The notes under the pieces were generated by a model. The model had not been told where the DNA came from. It worked only from the letters and a program-made list of their open reading frames with translations, and ran no database searches. A stretch of DNA of 64,000 nucleotides from Episyrphus balteatus (taxonomy: Eukaryota; Arthropoda; Insecta; Diptera; Syrphidae), in NCBI RefSeq assembly GCF_945859705.1, contig NC_079136.1:39217307-39281306 (forward strand), given 5' to 3'. The position numbers and the translations under genes are program-made. Positions 58,165 through 64,000 of this stretch are shown here, one piece after another. Numbering within the stretch: position 1 is the stretch's first letter; every line of letters begins with the position of its first letter.

Positions 58165-59225
58165 CAAAGTTTAATGTGCAAATAATGTGAATTACAACCT
58201 TGGTCTAGTTTATTAAGAAACTAAAAAGTATTTTTTACGCATTTTTTTTTTTCTATCAAATATAATAATCTTGTAAGGCGACTGTGTGGTGTCCCACCTC
58301 GAAGCGGATGTTTTTGTCGGTGTGAACTCCAGATATAATTATTCAGTGGTTATATCTTCTATATAAGAAAATTTCTTTTGACAGCTTTTGATACAACCTG
58401 TGAAATTTCAATTTTATTTATTGTTAACGTAGCTGTTGTATTAGTTTGAAACTAATCGTCACTTTCAAGTAGGTAGGTATTTTTCTTAACTTTGACCTAT
58501 TTTATTAATTTGATATTGATTAGCTTCTATAACTTTATGGTTTCAAATTGAGTTTGAACTGTGAACCCTATAAACAAAGTCTTACCTTGCACTGAATGCA
58601 ATATGTAATACCTATAATTTCTGCTTTCTATCGATTCAAGTTCATTAAAACAATGACAATGTGCCTGCATCTGCTGCCATTTGTACCTTTTAATTTAGAA
58701 AATTGAAAGAAAAAGGTGCCATCTATCATGACATGAGTCTTGTTACATCCCAGAAGAAATGATTTCTTTTTATTTCCTTCAAGCTAGCAAACAAACTCAT
58801 TATGGAATCTAAATTAGAGAAATAATTTATGAGAAATAAATCGAACGAGTGCGAAAGTCTTTGATGATTGCTTATGAATAAGTGCGCCAACATTTTTAAA
58901 GATACTTGCACGTCCAAATGCATCACCCATCGTATAGATACATTTCTTTATCTTCTTCTTACTACTCTACTCTTTCTCTTGGGTTAATAAAATGCTACAA
59001 GCAACGTGCAATGCAAGGTAAATGTATTTCCAACAGCACTTCAAGTTCTACGATTGTTTTAATCACCTTACAAACAAATGACCCACTTTGTCGAGTGTCC
59101 ATTTATAAGAGGAAACATCTATTAGCTCATGGATCCATTTGACCATTGTCCATCATATGGAACGTATTTACTCTACTCTTACTCATTCCGGTGTCCATTG
59201 TTCTCCATACGGAAACTCTTTTGCT
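58165..59225. other. Intergenic DNA
   Basis: No repeat family or gene recognised; presumed upstream region of the candidate gene at 59226. Confidence 0.4.
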
Positions 59226-59541
59226 ATGATCCGTTTCGTTATATTGTGTTCGGTCTTCATTGGTGCAGTATCGATTTCGTCTCATCAAAACTCAAGTGCT
59301 ATTTCGGGCGATGAATATTTGAAACTTAATCAAAATGAGTGTTTTGTTTCACATAATATTGGCTCTTGCTTTAAATATCGACTAGCTAGAATTCTATGGA
59401 AACTTGCTACAAACAATTTGGGATATTTTCCCAATGAGAACAGTCGGGATTTGACATCAAATGCAACAAGGATAATACGATTGGTTCATCTTTCGGTACC
59501 GAGTAATTTGTTGTTGGGTGTTGATGCGAGACAATTAAAAG
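59226..59541 (+). CDS. Possible first coding exon of a small secreted protein
   Basis: From ATG at 59226 the frame gives a good signal peptide (MIRFVILCSVFIGAVSISS), then ECFVSHNIGSCFKYRLARIL with two Cys eight apart, then NLGYFPNENSRDLTSN, and IIRLVHLSVPSNLLLG. A donor-like G|GTTCGT follows LDARQLK-like sequence at 59541; without splicing the frame stops at 59627. Cys-x7-Cys followed by a Lys/Arg-rich helix recalls Osiris (DUF1676) proteins of insects, but I cannot align the rest. No downstream exon was found; it may lie beyond the window or the frame may be chance. An upstream in-frame ATG exists at 59139; the later one was chosen because it places the hydrophobic segment at the N terminus. 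Confidence 0.35.
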
Positions 59542-59627
59542 GTTCGTTCCAAAAAAAAAGAGAGTTATTTTTCAATTTGTCATTTGCATCTGACATAATG
59601 TACTTGATTTTGGTAATATTGTTATGA

Positions 59628-60142
59628 ATTTCATCTACACACGTGTTGTCGTTAAGTCCTTATGAATTGTCCTTGTTTTGATGTTTGTTGAGTGTGTGGA
59701 TTAATTTTATTGTGTTAGCTTCAGCATGTGTTTATGCTGTTATCTCCAGTGCTAATATGTATGTTTCATTTTGAGGTAACAGTTTGTTTGGTTAATTAAA
59801 TAGTGTTAACAAGGATAACTAGAGGATGAAAATATCAATGATATGATGTCGACAGATGTTAAAGTTATTAGATGAAAGTCTGAAAATGTGAAATTAAAAT
59901 GGAAACGAAAACGCGTGTTGACTTAATTGAGTGTTTTGTAAGATTTTATATACTAGTTGTCCGCACGAGTATAAAAGTCGGTGTCCATATCAATTACACT
60001 GGTCAACAAAATTGAACAAAACATACTTTTCTATAGGTTTTTGATGTGCTGAACGCGAATCTGAAGTCAACAAAATTTGATTATCCTCCGTTTTTGAAAT
60101 ATTACCGTATAGCCCAGTCATTTTAGTCATTTTTAAGCCCAA
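59628..60142. other. DNA left of the large palindrome
   Basis: No gene. From 60010 to 60108 it matches 62225-62330 in direct and 62342-62445 in inverted sense (ACTTTTCTATAGGTTTTTG, GCTGAACGCGAATC), so it belongs to the palindromic element family on the other side. Confidence 0.55.
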
Positions 60143-61963
60143 TCTGCGGAAAAATTCCTACTGGGCTGAATTTTGGTATACAGCTTAATGACGGCTTTCT
60201 TATGAAGATGTGAAAAATCGACATTGATATCGTGTCCGCGTTAAGAGTTATAGGGGTCAAAAGGTCACAAAAACTGGTTTTTCACGATTTTCAGCAAAAC
60301 GGTAAGTCTTATCAAAAAATTTTCAATGCAAGAATTGTAGACCAGATTATTATATATAAAAAGTGTCATGACACTTTTTTTCCTAAGACCCACCGTTTCT
60401 TAGGTATAACGATTCAAAAAGTTGAAGTTTAGTTGTAATCGTCATAATCCTATTCCTGAAAAAAAACTCCTAACTGAAAAGTTCCTGAAATTTCATTATT
60501 TTTTTAGCTTGAATTTCGTTCCTCAACTGTTAAGAATATGGGGAAACCAAACAAAAATGGAAATTTTCGCCATTTTTCCGATTGGGGCCCTTCTCCCGAA
60601 ACCATTTCCCTGGGAATTTTTGTTTAGAATATGTCTGAAAATATACAGGGTGTGCAATAGAGAATGGACAACCCTGAAACGGCTTATAGCTACACTTATG
60701 ATTGTTCTAAAAACAGATATAAAAAAGTTCTATCGCAACCAGTTCATAAAATATGGACTTTTTTTCGTTCAGTGTATTTTAAATTTTATCATCTTATGTT
60801 TTCGTTCACTACAACCACGAATGAATGAATTTTATTTATTTCTTTTTTTATAATTTTCTACAATAATTGGATGAGTACATAAACACTTTAAAAATTTCAT
60901 AGCTATTGCACATTTTCGTAAAAAAAATTTTGAAATCTGTTTTTTGATGCAAAATGTAAAAAAAGTATTTTATGAAAAATTTTAAACACCTGTGGTATAA
61001 AATAAATCTATAGAAACCTAGGTGGCCAACTTTCTTAAAAATATTCTGGTATAAGGAGAATATTTTTAAGAAAGATGGCCACCTAGGTTTCTATAGATTT
61101 ATTTTATACCACAGGTGTTTAAAATTTTTCATAAAATACTTTTTTTACATTTTGCATCAAAAAACAGATTTCAAAATTTTTTTTACGAAAATGTGCAATA
61201 GCTATGAAATTTTTAAAGTGTTTATGTACTCATCCAATTATTGTAGAAAATTATAAAAAAAGAAATAAATAAAATTCATTCATTCGTGGTTGTAGTGAAC
61301 GAAAACATAAGATGATAAAATTTAAAATACACTGAACGAAAAAAAGTCCATATTTTATGAACTGGTTGCGATAGAACTTTTTTATATCTGTTTTTAGAAC
61401 AATCATAAGTGTAGCTATAAGCCGTTTCAGGGTTGTCCATTCTCTATTGCACACCCTGTATATTTTCAGACATATTCTAAACAAAAATTCCCAGGGAAAT
61501 GGTTTCGGGAGAAGGGCCCCAATCGGAAAAATGGCGAAAATTTCCATTTTTGTTTGGTTTCCCCATATTCTTAACAGTTGAGGAACGAAATTCAAGCTAA
61601 AAAAATAATGAAATTTCAGGAACTTTTCAGTTAGGAGTTTTTTTTTCAGGAATAGGATTATGACGATTACAACTAAACTTCAACTTTTTGAATCGTTATA
61701 CCTAAGAAACGGTGGGTCTTAGGAAAAAAAGTGTCATGACACTTTTTATATATAATAATCTGGTCTACAATTCTTGCAATGAAAATTTTTTGATAAGACT
61801 TACCGTTTTGCTGAAAATCGTGAAAAATCAGTTTTTGTGACCTTTTGACCCCTATAACTCTTAACGCGGACACGATATCAATGTCGATTTTTCACATCTT
61901 CATAAGAAAGCCGTCATTAAGCTGTATACCAAAATTCAGCCCAGTAGGAATTTTTCCGCAGAT
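60143..61963. mobile_element. 1.82 kb near-perfect palindrome (foldback element)
   Basis: Two arms of about 905 bp meet at 61053 (TTCTTAAAAATATTCT, nine-base centre, AGAATATTTTTAAGAA). The outer ends are TCTGCGGAAAAATTCC and GGAATTTTTCCGCAGA. Base symmetry holds throughout without indels; I saw only two or so mismatches between arms. The paired open frames (60422-60853 plus, 61251-61595 minus) are mirror copies, not two genes. Confidence 0.93.
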
Positions 61964-62020
61964 AAAACCTAAAATTACTGGACTAGTATAAAATGTTAAA
62001 AAACGTCATTTTGGCTGTTT

Positions 62021-62607
62021 TCGAGGTTCTGTTTTTATGTGGGGTAATTTATTATAAACAAACTTGAAACGGTGATTATAAGATTTCTTTCAAAAACAGT
62101 TTAATTTTTCCCGATATCTCTATTACTACTCGAGATATCTTAAGTTTCAGTTAATATAAGCCAAAGAGAAACTAAACTTATTCTAAAGTTAAAGTCACTG
62201 GGTCACATAATTTTTCCCACAAGAACAAAAATATACTTTTCTAAAGGTTATTGGGTTGCTGAACTCGAATCCACAATCAGAAAAATTCGATAAGACTCCA
62301 TTCTTGAGATATAGGCGTTATAAAAAAAACTTTTGTTGCATTTTATAACGGTAATATTTCAAGAACGAAGGCTAATAGAATTTTTTTGATTGCGGATTCG
62401 AGTTCAGCACCCCAAAAACCTCTAGAAAACTATATTTTGATTCTTCTGAAAAAAAAGGCCAGAGCTGTTTCTGAGTCAAAGACCACTACTTATATTTTAA
62501 ATATCTCGGGCAGCTTAACAGATATCGGAAAGAATAAAACCAGTTTTTATAGGCACAGTTACAAATTTATTCATAATGAATTACCCCACATAAAAACATA
62601 ACCTCGA
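62021..62607. repeat. Second, more diverged palindrome
   Basis: TCGAGGTTCTGTTTTTATGT at the left pairs with ACATAAAAACATAACCTCGA at the right; CGAATCCACAATCAGAAAAA pairs with TTTTTTGATTGCGGATTCG; the centre is near 62315-62330. Arms show many mismatches, so it is older than its neighbour. Confidence 0.8.
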
Positions 62608-64000
62608 AATTTGTTCGTTTCGCATTTCGAATCGGGCCTTTTCTGATAGTTCTAAAAATTAAACCAAACGAAAACGGTATGTTTGTGATTTAGTTTAGCC
62701 AATTAAGACCATCGATTACATTGTACGTGTCGATTGAATAATCTGTCTTCATAGTTAAAACTCAGTATTGTTTTTTACTAGCCCAAAATTATTTATTTAT
62801 TACGGTCGTAACTCTTAAATTAAAAGTAGGTACTTCTAACCTTTGGCAATACGAATGGCAAAGTTTCGTAAAAAAATTGCATTTGAAAAATAATTTTTTT
62901 TTCAAATGTTCTTTTAAAATTTATGCAAATATAAATATTTCAATGACGAAGGGATATCAATTTTCAGATGCTTTTCACTCGTTATTTAGAACTTTAAAAA
63001 AATTTTACTCTGATTCCTTCAGTCTTCGGTTATTTATCAGCGGTTTAAAATTTAAACACATTCAGTTATATTTTAGATTTTCTTAAATTAGTTTCTAAAA
63101 TTCTTAACTATAATACAAATAATTGCTAGTTGTTTCGAAAAAATGTAAAAGATTTAAATAATCTAGTACAAAGTAGGTATTATTATAGGTAGGTACATAT
63201 ATTTAAAGCAAACAAAATTCACAAATATGATCGGACTAATGTATTGAACAGAAACATTGCAAAAACATAAAAAAATTGAGAAAAGAAATTTAATACAGTC
63301 AAATAAGCTGAAAATAAGGGATAAACTTCGGAATGAATGCTAATAGAAATTTTTTTGCTCAATACCTTCGTTTTGGCATTCTATAACATAGGGTAAAAGC
63401 GGGTGAGATGGCCCGGCGGGTGAGATGGCGCACTTGAAATATCTTTTACATTTATTGCTCTAAAAATATATGAAAAATATCTTTAGCTTTCTTTAAATAT
63501 TTTAAATCGAAGTAGCCAATATTCGTTTCTTTGTCTGTGATAGAAAAAATAAAAAAAAATTTCAAAGCAAATCATGTGATGACATTGAATAATTATATAT
63601 AGAAGTGACACCGGAAAAAACGTCCGCTATGTTTGAGGGGTGGAGCCACAATCGTTTGAGGGGTGGCGCCACAATCGTTTTAGGATTGTGTATTCGATGG
63701 CCGAAAAATCCCTGAAAAGGACTTTTGGTTACTAAGTAACCACATTTACAATATTATTTATATTTGGTGTATTTGTATTAGTTTTGTTTTGTGCTAGTAG
63801 TGTGTTTGTTTATTTTTGTTTCTGTAATATTGAAATTGAATTTATTTTAAATTTTTGTATTATTTTGAATTGAATATTTATTTTTGAATGTTTGATTCTT
63901 ATGTATGTTTGGAAGGATTTTGTTTTTTGTTTTTATTAACGAAAAGAAGAAGATTTTCTTCAGTTATAGAAGTGTTTATTTAATTTTGATTAGGGTGCTT
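62608..64000. other. Intergenic DNA
   Basis: No supported gene. A 24-bp direct duplication (TTTGAGGGGTGG(A/C)GCCACAA) lies at about 63632-63680, and GCGGGTGAGATGGC occurs twice at 63399-63430. Confidence 0.5.

Noticed and set aside
60422..61595. Two mirror-image open frames of 143 and 114 residues
   Set aside because: They are the two arms of one palindrome; no family resemblance and no splice signals.

Overview
This window reads as nuclear DNA of a fly (Diptera, probably Brachycera) with a repeat-rich, AT-rich genome. The basis is spliced genes with GT-AG introns, a cGMP phosphodiesterase tail ending in a prenylation box as in Drosophila Pde6, a thioester-protein (TEP) gene, an insect UDP-glycosyltransferase, and (GTCT)n-bearing dispersed repeats of the kind described in dipterans. 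The species cannot be named from sequence alone. Exon limits were read by eye from conserved protein blocks, splice signals and codon phase.

Genes, left to right: (1) the last two coding exons of a Pde6-like cGMP phosphodiesterase, plus strand, 3190-4230; (2) a TEP/alpha-2-macroglobulin-family gene, minus strand, at least 16 exons, 22250 down to 10660, whose thioester site has lost its Cys and Gln and which carries two splice or frame anomalies; (3) a complete three-exon UDP-glycosyltransferase, plus strand, 25759-27472; (4) a complete three-exon Golgin A7/Erf4-family gene, minus strand, 51583-44439, with a 6.65 kb first coding intron full of transposon relics; (5) a doubtful first exon of a small secreted protein, plus strand, from 59226. 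Genes 1/2 and 3/4 are convergent; 2/3 and 4/5 are divergent. They look like unrelated single genes rather than a functional cluster.

From 27831 to 42763 lies a three-level nest of mobile elements that can be dissected to the base. A Ty3/gypsy element of the CsRn1 type (4-bp target duplication AGAC, 223-bp LTRs, tRNA-Trp primer site) has its 5' LTR split by a 10.4 kb LTR element (268-bp LTRs, 5-bp target duplication AAGAA). That element has an 8.5 kb interior with no recognisable gag or pol. Its own 3' LTR is split by a 1385-bp hAT-type element (8-bp target duplication TTCAATAA) built of 103-bp tandem repeats. The interior of the 10.4 kb element holds three diverged 0.87-kb repeats, hairpin units whose stems change in compensating pairs, an 84-bp array, and a 25 x 41-bp array with higher-order order. 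This is the most original structure in the window.

Other repeats: several long near-perfect palindromes (5338-6030, 8536-10537, 55913-57264, 60143-61963, 62021-62607), a 2.9 kb hAT-like element (55266-58156), a deleted Tc1 element inside a TA-flanked element, LINE reverse-transcriptase relics, a 1.27 kb tandem duplication inside the Golgin A7 intron, and a (GAA)~107 tract in TEP intron 1 with an inverted (GAA)~37 partner upstream of the gene.
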